In this document: one piece after another, positions 24,301 through 37,433 of the stretch
How the letters are laid out: every line of letters starts with the position of its first letter
Position numbering within the stretch: the first letter of the stretch is position 1
The notes under the pieces: model-generated
Seen by the model: the letters and a program-made list of their open reading frames with translations, nothing else
Databases searched by the model: none
Told to the model about the DNA's origin: nothing
Translations under genes and position numbers: made by a program
DNA from: Agelaius tricolor
Lineage: Eukaryota > Chordata > Aves > Passeriformes > Icteridae
Reading direction: 5' to 3'
Length of the DNA stretch: 64,000 nucleotides
NCBI GenBank assembly: GCA_023055355.1
Contig: JALJCS010000004.1
Coordinates: 12,740,001-12,804,000, forward strand

Positions 24301-27300
24301 ACAAAGGCCTTAATTCCCATCCATTCTTTCACTCCCAGCCCAGTCCTGAAACCTAATAACCCACAGATATAATTCTCAATTTTACATTATTTCTATTATA
24401 GGCTCAACATCATGCCTGGCTGGAACAGCAGTCCAGGAGGATCAAAGCACAGGTCATTTGAACTCCACATGTTATTTCTCCTTGTGGCTACTCATAGTGA
24501 AGGCTATATGAATAGAGGAAGCTTAGAATGCTGTTTCCCAAGATATTTTTCCAGTTTCCAGCCATTCTGGTTCAGGAACTTCTTTGTCAGAAAACAGTTT
24601 CTTTATATTTAGCAGCCCTCTTTTTCTCATCCAGAGCTTTTCTGTTCTCCTCTCCATGCCACGATAGTGCATTGGATTTGCAACATCCTGTGGCAAGGAG
24701 CTTCACAGGGCAGTTACTTGCTTGAAGAACAAACACATTCTTCTGTTTCTTCAGAGTTTTTCTCAGACTGTTTGAAACTCTATGAAACTTGCTTTCTCCT
24801 TAGGTTCTGTGTAGGTCTTTTGTTTAAAAAGACAGTGAGAAGCCATTCCTTCTCCCAGTCACTCCCAATTCTGAGGAGCTCCAGCAAGGTGTCTGTTTCC
24901 CTGACTGGAAAGTTCCATTAATGGTTTCTTGTAGCCAGGCTGTCACATTCCCGTCATTCTTGATGCCCTACTTTCATGGCATCTCACTTACCTTGACAAA
25001 CTGCACAGACCTTTCCTATAGTGCAAAAGGAGTCTAAATCACATATAAACATGAATGTGTACCTATTCATGACAGGTGCTATCTGCTTACACACCCCACA
25101 AAATCCACTGTTCTTCTCTTAGGTTACTCCTTCAGACTACTATTGCTGTAGGTGAATTCATAAACTTTATTCCACTGCTAGAAGATCTTTCCAAAGATCT
25201 TTGACTAGGATGCATTTTTTGATTCTATTTAAAATATGTTCACTTCCTATAGCTGAGGATATAGAAACTTTAAATATTTTTTATTCATTTTTTCCCCCAA
25301 GCATAGAGTGAATGGCAAGCTCTTGGCTTTTCACAGGAAAAAATGGGTGGCTTTTCAGTATTGCAGCCCATCTGTCTGCAAAAATGAGGTTGAATCCAAT
25401 TGCAGTTGTAATCACAGACGAATTGAAAATAACAGTCCCTCCTCCTGATCCTTCTGGGAGAGCATTTATTAAATATCTCAATGCTGAAACTGTCCTTTTG
25501 ATATCCCTCCTTATGGTTGCAGTTCTTGGTTGTAAGTGAGGATCCTAAATATATTTAATTGGCTATTGGAGTGACCAGTACTCGTTTCTCTATGCAAAGC
25601 TTGTAATTGTGCTTTTCCCTCCTTTCCTCTGCATGTGTCTGTGTGTATGACTACAGCATTACATGTCAGCTAGTACAGCAGGCTACATGTTGGATTATGT
25701 TTCAAACAGCAAACAAGCTATAGCTGTGAAAGGATTTTGATTGTGCTGTCATGTCAGCCTTGCTCCAGTGACCTTTGATTCCAGAGCAAGTACTAAGGGT
25801 ACAGAATAAAATTAAATCTGAACAAGTCTCTTCGTAGCAAATGATGCATTCTGTTTGTCATCACTGAGTTTCACTGTGGAAGCATGGGTTTGCTGCATTG
25901 CTGACAGTGGAGTTCGTACCAGTCTCTTCCAGTTGAAGCACAAGGGCCTGGGGTCTCTGTTTGGTAATGAAAACTTTATATTTGGTCCTTGTGGTTCCTT
26001 GGGTCTCAAGGCTAGTGGATATAGATGGACATCCTTCAAGGAAGAGGGGGTTTTATGACATGGCAATTCCACATCCTGCCATAGTAAGTAGGTATTAAAA
26101 ATCCAGGGCTTTTTCTCTTGGCCTGGGCTAGGGAAGGAAATCACTAGTACTGTACAGTGAACACTCTGGTTCTGGATCTGATGACTCTGTAGATAATCAC
26201 AAATGTGTTGAAATGCTCTGGTATTTCCCTGCTGTCTCTTGGAAATCTTTGGAACCCAGTGGGCTCCCAGCTGTCTGGGAATGCCTGGATTGAGCAGCAA
26301 TGCTAGCGAGAGCTTGGAAAGGACCTGCCTTGAATATGTCTCATCAGGGTTAATTCAACTACATTAGCTACTACTGTGAGCATACATCTAGAGCAGGTAC
26401 AGGAGAAGCTCTGCAGCTGCCAGAAATACTGTCCTGACATTTGACCACAGCTTTCTCTCCTCCTACCAACTGCTAATACTGCAGTGCTCAGAATCACAGC
26501 AAGGAGAGGTCAGTGCAATCAATGCACATATGTGTGGATAATTCCTGAGTCTAGAGGACAGGTGACAGAAACATCAAACAGAACCAAATTCAGAGCTGCA
26601 GAATTTTCTATTCAAGGTAAGCTATTGCCAAAGTCTCATGTTGTCTTCCAGTTAGTCCATTCTTAAGTCTGAATGATGCTATTTCTGGTTCCATTTTGGC
26701 AGTAATGACATATTAAGTCATATTTACATTCAATATAATACACAGAGGATATACTGTGAAAAAAAGGGAAAAAGATAATTTGATAGTCAACTTTCTCTAC
26801 GGTAGAGACCCTGCTATGATGCCTCTGTAACACAATTAAGCTACCTGACAAACCACTGAATACTGCACATTTGTAAAACAACTGGTTTGGTAGTAATTCA
26901 GATGTGAATCTATGAATACAAAGGACCAGTGTGGCTGAATAAAATATCTATTTGCCAGAAGACAAAAACTACTTTTTAGCATGGTATGGGAAGCAATCAT
27001 TTTATACACCAAAAGAATATGGTTGTCCTTTCTTCATGGCTCTGAGGGATTCTGCTGCCCCTACCTTAAAATGCTTAGAGAGAGCAGGATATAGTCCCTC
27101 TTGATTGTGTTGGATTTGATGTTTGGGTATTTAGAACTATAGATGTTACTTCCTGCCCTACCTATACCAAAGTGTAGTATCAAGTTTTGGGCTGTCCCCT
27201 CAGAGGCTCTTTCAAACTCTGACTTTTCTATTGCTCAGATAAGGCAGCAGGTGTGGCTGTGGCTTGTAGAGAGAGCCTCGTGGAAGGCTGTTTTTTACAC

Positions 27301-30300
27301 TCCTGCTGTACCTTCCATTCAGGAAAGAAGAGGGATAGAGTGTGTCTGGAGAACAGGCTTAGTAGACTTAAACCAATTGACAACATTGCCCAAAGGAAAA
27401 AGAAGTGCTTGCTTGAGCTATAGCTGTCTGAGCAGCCCTGACCATCATCTGGAATATTTCCTCTGGAGCAAGGGAGAAGGTGATACTCATACAAGTAATG
27501 AATGCAGGGTGAATGCAGCTGTGTTGCTTACATAGTAAGCTTTCTCCATGTAAATCAGGATGAATTCAAAGAGTGAGAGGAACAGTCAGAACAACTCTTC
27601 CCTTGTCCTTTTCACTAGATAGGCATACATAAAAATATTTTTGCTTTAGTACTGTATTGTTACCTTTTCATTTATGTAATATTTCTCTGAGTTGAGGTTA
27701 ATAGAGAGTTGCGAACTCTCGAAATCTTGTTTTTGTCATCTTTTGTCCTTAAATGAGGATGCGAAATCTCAAATTAGGCAACAGTTTAAAGTCTTTCATA
27801 GAAAAGTTTTCCATTTTCTTGTGGTTCAAAACTGTTTCATGCCCTTCAATTTTCTTTTCACTCTCCTAAAGTAAAAAGTACAGAAATTACATCAATTATT
27901 TTTCTTGCTCAATTATCTCCTGTTCCCTTGAGCTTTTCTGAGTAATTCTATAGACTGAGGTAACTCCATACTATGCTGAAAAATGTGTGGATCAATAGCA
28001 GGCATGGCCTATATATTAAAAAGGGTGAAAGAAGGTGCTACTGATGGAAGACTGGAAATAGAACAAGCACATCTTCTTCAGTCAAGGCTACAAGGTGACT
28101 TACAGGAGGTCTTTGCTTCTTGAGTGTTCATCAGCCCTGTGGGGTTTTGTCTCCTGAAGCAAATTACTATGAAATTCTGCAAGAAAATTTACCTAACTTC
28201 CTTTAGGAACATTTGTATTGACATCTGCATATTCAAAATGGGTTGTGCAGTTCCCACAGATGGAAACTGAACAAAACACCAGGACATGAAAGAGGCACCA
28301 AGAGAAAAGCTGAAGTACAGGCTTCAGTAGATATGAAGTTAGATAGCTGGAGTGGCCTTAGGCTTGTCAATAAATGATGAAGCCTACCGGAGGAACTGTC
28401 TCACAAATCTGTTTCTGCCCAAGTAAAAAGAAAGAACAGCCTTTGTTTTGAGAGTGGGACCCATAGGGGTCTTCAGGACCCAGAAGCACAAATGGAGTAG
28501 GAGAGAAGGCTTACCTACAAGGTAGGAACCTGTTCAACAGAAAGATACATGCCTCAGTTTGGGAATAGATGTTTCTCTTTCCAGATATTTTAAGGGAAAT
28601 GGACTTTCTTAGTCTGAGAGATGATTTTTCTGGGTGTCAGATTAGATTCACTGCTCACAGTCTATGAGGCTATTTTTCTGTTGAGGTGTTCAAAGGCCTG
28701 AGTGGCAAACTGCATATTGAGACCCTTGAAAAACATTTTCAGGCAGTGAAAAGAGTGTGAAGTCACCTTCACAGAGGGGAAGATAATGATGTGGAGTTCA
28801 GAGTTGTGTTAATCAACACTAAAGGCTAAACCGGAGTGTGGTGTGCATGAAAAGAGACACTAGGGCAAATATGGGAGCTGTATTTCCTGAGTCCAGAGAC
28901 ATAGGGGTTTACATTCTGACATTCTTTAGCTACATGCTTGTGAAGGCAGCTTTTTTATGGAAGTTTATGCAGAGCAAAGGTTTCATACTGAATCTGCATC
29001 TTGCCAGGACAAAGATTTTCAGGTTTGTAAGTGAGAAACAGCCACCACATAGTAACTAAACAATGACAGGTTTGAAAAGAACCTCACACATCTTACCTAA
29101 TTATCATACTTGAAGTATGAACAACAGTTCAGCAGACCTTACCTTTAAGTTATTTTTCTTGTTTTATTTTTATCCTTTATTTTAAAAAACCCCACATTTT
29201 CAACTTTGTCTGTTAGAATATAAAACAATGTAATACATTAATTATTGCCATTGATTTTTCCTATTAATATGTTTCAAATAAACCCCTAAATCTTAGACTG
29301 AAAGTGATTTCAGTTATTTTCTTCTCATGTCAGTTTTGGCATCTTATATCTCTTGAAAGCTTTGAACTTAAAAGGGACCAAGTACTCTAGCAGTGCTTCT
29401 TCTCCTATTTTTGGTTACTTCTATTCATTTTTGCATATTTCTAAAAATAGTCCACTAAATGGTATTAAAAAAGAATCCTCAATGATGTTAGGTGATGTCA
29501 AATCTGTTAATAAGCCTGTGGTGGTTACAACGCAAGTGATTTGATAAGCCACATCTCTGAAATAATTTTTTTTTTTAAATTAAGGGAAGGTAATGACTTT
29601 TTGGATAGTTTTTGTTCTTAAAGTCCTGGAGGCACACTTAGACATTTAGTCTTTAATTTTTTCTTCTGGATAGATTGGTCTGTTCCATCGGTGCTACATC
29701 CTAGATGGAACTCCCACATAGAACTGAAATAACCCAAGTTGCAGGGAGAGGAGAGAGAGCTACTCTGGCTAGCAGATACAATGCTTGCATGTGTGTGAGT
29801 GTGTATGTTATGTTTCTGTCTGTGGGTGTATGAAGAAACCACTGAGACCAACCTAAATTTAAAGAGTTCTTCCTGGTCACAATGTGTCTGCAATCACTGG
29901 TGTTGCTTCACTATGGAAGTTCCACAGCTTCTTATGAAAACCTTGTCTCCTCCACTCTCAGCCTGCCTACTGGCCCTCAGGCTTGAGAAAACATGACAGA
30001 TCACTGACAGAAATTATGTTAACATTTTTTCAAAGAAAACTTTATTCTATTCAGTAAGATGGGACTTACAAGCTCCTGACTTGACTAAAGGCGCATTCCA
30101 AAGAATGTTTTTCTCTGGTATGGTATCATCCCACTGAAATCACTGTAGCTACCAAGAAGCACCAGTGTATTGCTACACTGCTGTTACCAAGAAGTATATT
30201 AAGAAAATAAGTGAAGGTGAAGTAATTATTTCTAAGGAGTTCCTATCTTTCCTGTTATGTAAGTATTTTTACCAGCTGAGCTCATTAGAGCTATTTAAAC

Positions 30301-30770
30301 TTCACTTGCTGCTATGTAGAAATTCCCAAGGACATCTCACCATAAGAACTCAACTGCATGGTAAAAGCTCGTAAAGATTCTTGAAAATTTGACTTCTTGT
30401 ATGAAGATGTTGTGTTTCGGTGATGGTTTAGCTTATGGCTCATCCCAGTGCCCTTATACAGTGTTATTTCTTTCTGTCAATATTTCAAGAAGACAAGCTG
30501 TCTTAGAAAATCTTCAGGGACCCAGGGGAATGGTTTGCAATCTCCCACCCAAGTCCCTGAGGAAGCAAATGAGGCAGCCACAATATCTTGCTAAGGTGTC
30601 TGGTCTTCCGGTTTATTTTATATTGTTTAGCTTGTTTGTTTGATTTTGTGGTTTTTGTTTTTGTTTTTTAATTAAAAATACGTTTTTTTGCTCTTAGTTC
30701 TACTTTAAAAATTTATCTGGCTTTGATGCTAACATATTATTTTAAGGCATCTGGTAAGAAATTATGAAAT

Positions 30771-30836
30771 AGTTTGTTGGAAAGTACCTTTAAAAGGTCA
30801 TCTAGTTCACATCCTCCTCTATCCCTGCCCCAGGTA
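30771..30836 (-). mobile_element. Probable CR1 3'-end remnant
   Basis: The + strand reads 'agtttgttggaaagtacct', then 'aaggtcatctagttcac' and 'ctatccctgcccc'. This is a mutated reverse complement of the CR1 3' end. It is short and isolated, hence only moderate confidence. Confidence 0.6.
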
Positions 30837-33800
30837 TAGCATGACTAATCTGGAACTTGGAAATCCATATAGGAGCAGCATTTGCCCCTCCATGGCAACA
30901 GAGATAGGTAACTTGCTTCCTACCAGAGAGAGGTGTCATGTTCTTCTGAATTCCTAGGTCTCACAGCTGTTTTCAGACAGGTTTGTGCTGGCTGCCAATT
31001 GAGAAACATTCTATGTAGATGTACTAAACATGTCACCAAATCTACTGTTATGGCATTGCTTCAATCTCTCTTAGCCTTTCTTTAAAGGAACAGGAAGATT
31101 CCAGTCAGCAGGATTATCTTACAGACTGATGTTTCTGAATAGACTCATCATCCTTGTCAGTCAGAAACTGGAGAACACCATCATTTTCCAAGGCAACAGA
31201 GAAGGTCTGGAATCTGTCACCAGGATGAATTTAGGAAATCTGTTAGAGCAGCAGAGATTTACACAGTTAGCAATTTTCTTTTTTATTCAGCTGTTCTTTC
31301 TGTGCCAAAGTGAATAATTTCTCTGAAGCAGGTAAGCAGGACTGAAACAATCATAAATCACAGGCAATACATATTGTGGTAAGCAGATCTGCTTTTAAGT
31401 TTTTTTTTTTTCTGCTGGAACTACAAGCTGCATGTGACTAATGCCAGAGTGCTGCAGTGCAGGTGGACTCCTGTGAACAAGATGCTTACATTCATTTCTC
31501 CATCAGTAGATATCAGGCAAGCAAGTCCAGAGGAGAATTTTTCTACTGAGGTGGGTTCTTCCATTTGGCTTGAATAATCTCATCCCAAGATCCGTGACTA
31601 GCTGGAGTAGACCTCCATGAAGTAGAAGGGGAACCTGTTCAGAGATTATTTACAGCTACATCCTAGCTGGGTCATAGCAGTGAGGAGGACAAACCAAGCA
31701 TTTGCCAGGGATTATTGATCAATACCGGAGCAGAAGGCACTGAATTTATGTTATACAGGGAGCTGTTCCTGCTTTATGGTGGTGGGGTTACATGGAGTGT
31801 TCCCCTGCAAAAGGGATTGCATCCTTTCAGGTGTAGATCTGGCTCAAAATTGCCTGCATCCAGCAGCTTTACAGTGCAAACAATGAAGATGAATGCAATT
31901 CCTGAGAAGGAGAAATGGGAGAACCTCCCAAAGGTACATGCAGCAGCTCTGGAGCAGAGGCAGTAACAGAAACTTATATTATCTTAATTGCTGTAAATCT
32001 TCTTAATCTTAAGATGTTTCTTAATCCCTTACCAAGTAATAAAAGGCATCACTTTGTCTTTTAGGGAAAAGATTTGTGTTGTAGTCCAAAAGAACAGCGC
32101 GTGGATTGCTATTTTTGTGTAGTGAATCTGGAAATGTACTTATACAATGTGCCTGAAAGCAAGGCAGAGTGTATTTTAGTTAGGGTTGCACACACTTTGC
32201 AGCAGAAGTAGAAGACTGTGGCCCTCCAGGTATCCTGGAGCAGTAATGATTCCTCCAAAAGCAGAGTCACATTTGCACTCTTCAGCTGGCTGCTCAGTCT
32301 GTTACCCCAGAATCACTCCCCATTATGTCTGCATCATTTTCATTTCTCTTCCTGTGCAAGCAGCCTGTAGCCAGTGGGGGCACAGTGGTTGAATATTCTC
32401 TTAGTGCTTGATGCTGAAGACTGATGATTGCTTTTGTTTCCAGCTTTTTGCTTTTTCCTCTTGCTGCCTTGTAGCAGGATTTGACTGGCAGGAGGTGGTA
32501 AAAGGAGTCTCAGGAACCTGCCTACTGTGTGCATTGGTCTCAGGAACAGAGATACCTCCTCCAGGCCCTCTGTGCACAGCTGCAGGATTTTGAAGACTCA
32601 CAACCTAGTGCTCTTCTGCAGTGGGCACAGGCAACAGTGTGGAATGGGGAAGGGAGAGTGCTCCATCAGAGTGCCTGTTTATTAAAATATCTGTGTGAAG
32701 TATGTGTGAGAGAAAGCCTAAGTTCTATCTGTGGAGGGATCTGAGACAGCAACGTGATGAGCTGTATTTTTCTGATGATGGATGTGTTCCCAGTCCAAGG
32801 CATTTTTTTGGGTCAGGCTGACCCAGACACATTGACACTGCTAACACTGACCTTTGCATGTGCGTCATCAGGTGTTTCCTTGTATGGCAAGTTTGTAGTT
32901 ATGGGTGTGCTACTTAAACACATATCCACACTGAAGTAACACCTTGTATAACAAAACTGGAATATAAATGATGTTTTAAAATTCTATTCTTTGATCCAGT
33001 TGTCTGTTTTCATCTTCAACAGGACTTGCTTATGTGAACTCATGACATTTCCAACCTGTTTCCAATCAATGCAATTATTACTTTTATGAGTGACTGAAGC
33101 AATAACTTATCCTAACAGCCCATGTGTCTTCAAAGGCAGTGGCAGAAGTGCTTCTTTCAGTTGCAGAATAATGCAGTCAGATGAAAATAAAACCCATGCA
33201 GAATGTGAAATATGAAACTAAGTTTCTTTCTTCTGCAAAGCCTCACCCTACCCAAGGTTATCAGAGGTAGCTGATAACCTTCCCACAGCTTCTGTCTTTG
33301 CACATTTGTGTTGTATGTTTGTGTCAATCACCTCATAATGTACCACCATCTTGTAGTTATCAGCATGAAATTGTGTCATCTTATGATATTTATGGGTATT
33401 TGGCACGCACTCATGTATCAGAAAATAATTGTTCATGCTGCCTGGTAGGCTTCATGAAAGGTCACAGAGCAGAAGGAGAATGAAAAAAATCCATCAGAGA
33501 ATATCAGAAGAATGTATTTCAGCTAGGGAGTGTGTGGTTTTTTGGGCTTTTTGTCTGTTTGTTTTGTTTTTTTGGTTTTTTTTTACAGCAGAGGAGTTTC
33601 ACAAGCTAATGAATTAACTGAAGTGAATATCTTATTCCTCAGAGATATTAACTATACTGAATCAAAAGTGCATGGCACAGTATGAGATAAGAGGAACGCT
33701 AACTCTGATGCGTACGAACCAGATACAACTGACAGGCCATCAAGAGTGTTTGACATCTTTCAGAAACTGATTATAAAATGCAGTACCTGCTTCAGCCTGG

Positions 33801-33939
33801 AAAAACACCTATAGGATCATTTCCAATTACAGATATGTATTAGTCCAGTGCTGGCTTCTTGTTTGTCATGAAATAGAAATTGTGATTGGTAAATAAAAAC
33901 CTCAACAACCAATGACAAGAAAAGTGCTAGGTCCTGCTG
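30837..33939. other. Non-coding stretch with a small hairpin
   Basis: No exon or element is recognised. A perfect 11-bp hairpin lies at 33254-33281 and a T-rich patch lies at about 33540-33590. Confidence 0.5.
33254..33281. repeat. Perfect 11-bp hairpin
   Basis: AAGGTTATCAG (33254-33264) and CTGATAACCTT (33271-33281) are exact reverse complements around a 6-nt loop. Confidence 0.95.
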
Positions 33940-34696
33940 TTCAGTCACAACAGCCCCATGCAGTCCTACAGGTTGGGGCAGAGTGTCTGGAAAGCTGCCC
34001 AGCAGAGAAGGACCTGGGGCTGCTGATTGATGGCAGCTGAACATGAGCCAGCAGTGTGCCCAGGTGGCCAATGCCATCCTGGTCTCTATCAGCAGTAGTG
34101 TGGACAGCAGGACCAGGACAGGGATTGTTCCCCTGTGCTTGGCTCTGGTGAGGCCACACCTTGAGTGCTGTGTCCAGTTCTGGGCCTCTCACTACTGGAA
34201 TGACACTGAGGTGCTGAAGCATGTCCAGGGAATGGCAAGGGAGGTGGTGAAGGGTCAGGAGCACAAGTCCTGTGAGAAGAAGCTGAGCAAGGTGAGAGTG
34301 TTCAGCCTGGAGAAAAGGAGACTGACTTATCACTCTCTACAACTGCCTGAAAGGAGGTTTTAGCCACCTGGGTGTTGGTCTTCTCCCAGGTAGCAAGGGA
34401 CAGCACAAGAGGAAATGGCCTCAAGTTGTTCCAGTGGAGGTTTAGCTTGGATATGTGGAAAAATTTTACCAGCAGAAGGGTTCTCAAACATTGAAACAGA
34501 CTGTAACAATGATATGGTAGAGTCAGCATCTCTGGAGGCATGTAAAATACATGGATTTAAAATACATGAAATACATTTTGCCACATGGATGTGGCATTTA
34601 TGGACATGGTTGGTGGTGGACTTCACAGTCTTAGGTTAGAAGTTGGAGTTGATGATCTTAAAGGTCTTTTCCAATCTACATGATTCTATGATTCCA
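33940..34696 (+). mobile_element. CR1 LINE fragment (reverse transcriptase end and 3' UTR)
   Basis: A frame at 34043-34363 gives the ORF2 C-terminus: ANAILVSISSSVDSRTRTG, ALVRPHLECCVQFWASHYW and VRVFSLEKRRL. The 3' end (34660-34696) reads 'aaaggtcttttccaatct' followed by a GATTCTATGATTC terminal repeat, which sets the + orientation. It is a 5'-truncated dead copy of the same subfamily as 16918-17618. Near 34540-34580 it carries a short local duplication (repeated 'aaatacatg'). Confidence 0.95.
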
Positions 34697-35281
34697 TGAA
34701 AAATAAGAGAGCTCCAAAGGTCCAGGACATTGGACTACAGGTCTAATATCAGATGAAATGAATGTCACCTGAAAATTATGTCTCCATATAAATTTCATGG
34801 GGAACTTTATTGTTTTAGTTAAAGTTGTATTAAAAGGACATAATACCAGTGCAAAGAAATAAGTAATATACTAAGTGAAGAATTAACTTACAAATATGAA
34901 TTGCTATTTGTAAGCTAGAAGGAGACAATAGGAAAGGAATTTATCCATTTGTTGCACAAATGTGCAGGGACCAGGAGATTGAGGTTGATTTGTGTGCAAG
35001 TACTGTACTCTCCTATGTGGCTAGAGAGGTGCTGTCACTGTGCAGAGATGGAGATTGCAGAAATAAAAATGTAGGGACTAAGATTTTAGCTAAAAAAATA
35101 TTTTAATGAAGCTGACAGGGTCTTGCTTTAAAAACTTACTTTCCATTATCTACCAAAGAAGACTTTTCAGCTGTTTGTAAGGTAAGAAAAACTGCCTTCT
35201 GTTAAAGTGGCTATCTACCTCATTCACTTTTTGTCTTCAATACCCATCTGCTGAGTGAATTATAGGTCTTGCACATGTTAT

Positions 35282-35339
35282 AACCTACATATAATAATAT
35301 AGGCCTATATATACAACCTATATATAATAATATAGGCCT
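35282..35339 (+). repeat. Two AT-rich 25-bp direct repeats, period 33
   Basis: The 25-bp units at 35282-35306 and 35315-35339 (beginning AACCTA and ending ATATAGGCCT) differ at one base and are separated by ATATATAC. They look like a local tandem duplication. Confidence 0.95.
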
Positions 35340-36064
35340 CAGATAATGTGGAAAAAATTTTCTAGAAAATTCAAACTGTCTCCATTTGGCTTTGTACCAA
35401 GCTGGCAAAAGGCCCTTCAACATCAGCCTTTAAAGTCTGCCTCGGTGTCTGCAAGGGAAATGACACATTACCATAGTGATGATGTTTCAAAATAGTTGGT
35501 GTTCTAAATATCTCCAAATATCCTTAAATATCTCATGTACCTTTAGAGAGAATTTGTTCAGTTTACCTGTTTGTTTCCCTGTAAGAAAAACAGTTTTGTT
35601 TTGCAATACATTTTGTCTAGGGAGTAGAGGGAGAAAGATTGAAGTGAAATACCAGAGAGAGAGAATGTTGAGTCTGGAGAAGGGGAATGGGAATGGCTGT
35701 AGTAAAAGTCCCCAGTAGGCATCTATTTTTCAGTAGTGTTAATTTATAAACAAAGTGAACTGAAGCCTTGGGTGCTCCTTTTCTACTCCTTCCTCTTACC
35801 CATTTTTGTTTCTGCCACTACCTAACTTGTGCAGGACACACGACCCGTGGCTCATCACTTGACATGTCTAAATGAACCTCTTGTAATCCTCCTAGTGTCT
35901 TTCCCATGATATCAAAGAAAAGGTAATGCTGACAAAGATAGGCTTCTCACTGACTTAGAAGTAAGCATCAACTCATAGCTTGTCCCAGGAAGCACAAATG
36001 CATACAAATGCATCCTATCTCAGTTATGTTAAGATTTGTGATGAGTGGATCAGGAAAAGTAAGG

Positions 36065-36084
36065 AGATAGAGATATCTCTATCT
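36065..36084. repeat. 20-bp perfect palindrome
   Basis: AGATAGAGATATCTCTATCT equals its own reverse complement. It is alone, with no other structure near it. Confidence 0.97.
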
Positions 36085-37295
36085 ACTCTGAACTTTGAAT
36101 TTCATAGAGAATTTTTTAATTTAATAAAATGTTAATGGTCCTTATCAGAGATCCCCACATTACCAAAGCCCAGAAAACAGCATTCTCCAAGATACTATGA
36201 TTTCTCAAATGAGTTCCTCAACTGAACTTGGCATCAGGTCTTTGTTTACATAAGGAATTACTAATCCATTTTGTTAGGTGTATTAGTTTTAGTTAATTGA
36301 GAAATTATGATGGTTTCTTTAGAGCTATTCATTATTAATATTTAAACATGTTTTTTTTTGTTCATGGAAGTACCACTTTTGAATGTTACACAATACTTCC
36401 TGGAGGGCTTGTTTCACTTTTATTGAAACGGTAGCATGAGGAAGTCAGATGTTTTGGTTGTTTTTTCCAGACATAAGCTTTATATCATAGCCTTGATGAT
36501 TTTCCCTGATATCAATAAAACGTACTTAGTTCTGATTCTGAAGTGATTCTGCAAAAATGAGTGACCCATTCCTGCTCCAGAGCCCCAGAATGGTACTCTG
36601 TGATTAGCTCCTTATGTTTGGATGATGTGATAAAGAGACATGCTGTGATTTAGAGACTCTGAGGAATCTGTTGTCCTATCTGTTCAATCTAAATATGGCT
36701 CAGCCACAAATAGTACTTCCCAAAAAAAAAAACAAACCAACCCTGTAAAATTCTCTCAGCACATGCCTGTTTCAGGTAAATCTCTTGCTGTTTCCAGTGA
36801 AACCTGTGTTTCAGAGGTAGAACTTTTGCACCATTCTCTGATCTAAGCATACACACATGCATACATTTTGAAACACAGGTTTGGGTACTACTTGTCTACA
36901 ATATGAAATGAGATTTTTGCAGAGGAAAAGCTTTTGATTTCACATAATTATCTTATCTGAAACAATTTGCTGTGTGCAAATTTCCATCATTCTTTAATTA
37001 ATTAAGGAGGCCTAAAATGTTCCTATTTCTCTGGAAGTCATCCTTAGTAATCCTAATCCTGTTGTTTTCCCAGCACACAACTTTGCCTGCTATATTTAGG
37101 ACATTTTATTTTTTTTATCAAGTGGCAAATTCAACTTCACTCTTGCAAGTTGATTTGTGAGTTTACATTTTCTTCATGAAAGCTGGATTGATGTCAGTCA
37201 GCTATTGAGGGGTTAGCTCATGGTTGGTGGTGCTTCTGTAATAGAGGAACAGAGGTCTGGCAGTTAAGAATTTACTTTTCTTCAGATACAGGATA

Positions 37296-37342
37296 TGTTT
37301 GGGCATGTACTCTTCACCTGTTTGGGCATGTACACCTTCACC
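37296..37342 (+). repeat. Tandem duplication, 23/24-bp unit
   Basis: TGTTTGGGCATGTAC followed by TCTTCACC (37296-37318) is followed immediately by TGTTTGGGCATGTAC and ACCTTCACC (37319-37342). It lies 13 bp before the dispersed repeat at 37356. Confidence 0.95.
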
Positions 37343-37355
37343 ATTTAGGGTATGT

Positions 37356-37405
37356 GTCTTCTCTTTATCCATGTAACCAGGCTTGATCCTGCTGCTGCCC
37401 TCCAG
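37356..37405 (+). repeat. Dispersed 50-bp repeat, copy A
   Basis: Begins GTCTTCTCTT and ends GCTGCTGCCCTCCAG. It matches copy B at 41229-41278 at 48 of 50 positions, with no gaps and the same orientation. The flanks are unrelated. No known element is recognised. Confidence 0.95.
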
Positions 37406-37433
37406 ATGTAATTCAAAACACTTACTTACGAGG

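Larger units (their letters stand above)
22216..30770. other. Long non-coding stretch
   Basis: About 8.5 kb of AT-rich DNA. Recognised contents are the 75-nt hairpin at 23164 and the polypyrimidine tract at 24238. The largest open frame of the window (162 codons, 25812-26300, - strand) lies here but matches nothing I know and is within chance expectation. Confidence 0.5.
34697..37295. other. Non-coding stretch with small repeats
   Basis: No exon or named element is recognised. It holds the AT-rich direct repeat at 35282 and a 20-bp palindrome at 36065. Confidence 0.5.

Noticed and set aside
25812..26300. 162-codon open frame on the - strand, the longest in the window
   Set aside because: No recognisable domain and no splice or promoter context. 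By a rough estimate from stop-codon frequency in AT-rich DNA, a frame of this size is expected about once in every few windows.
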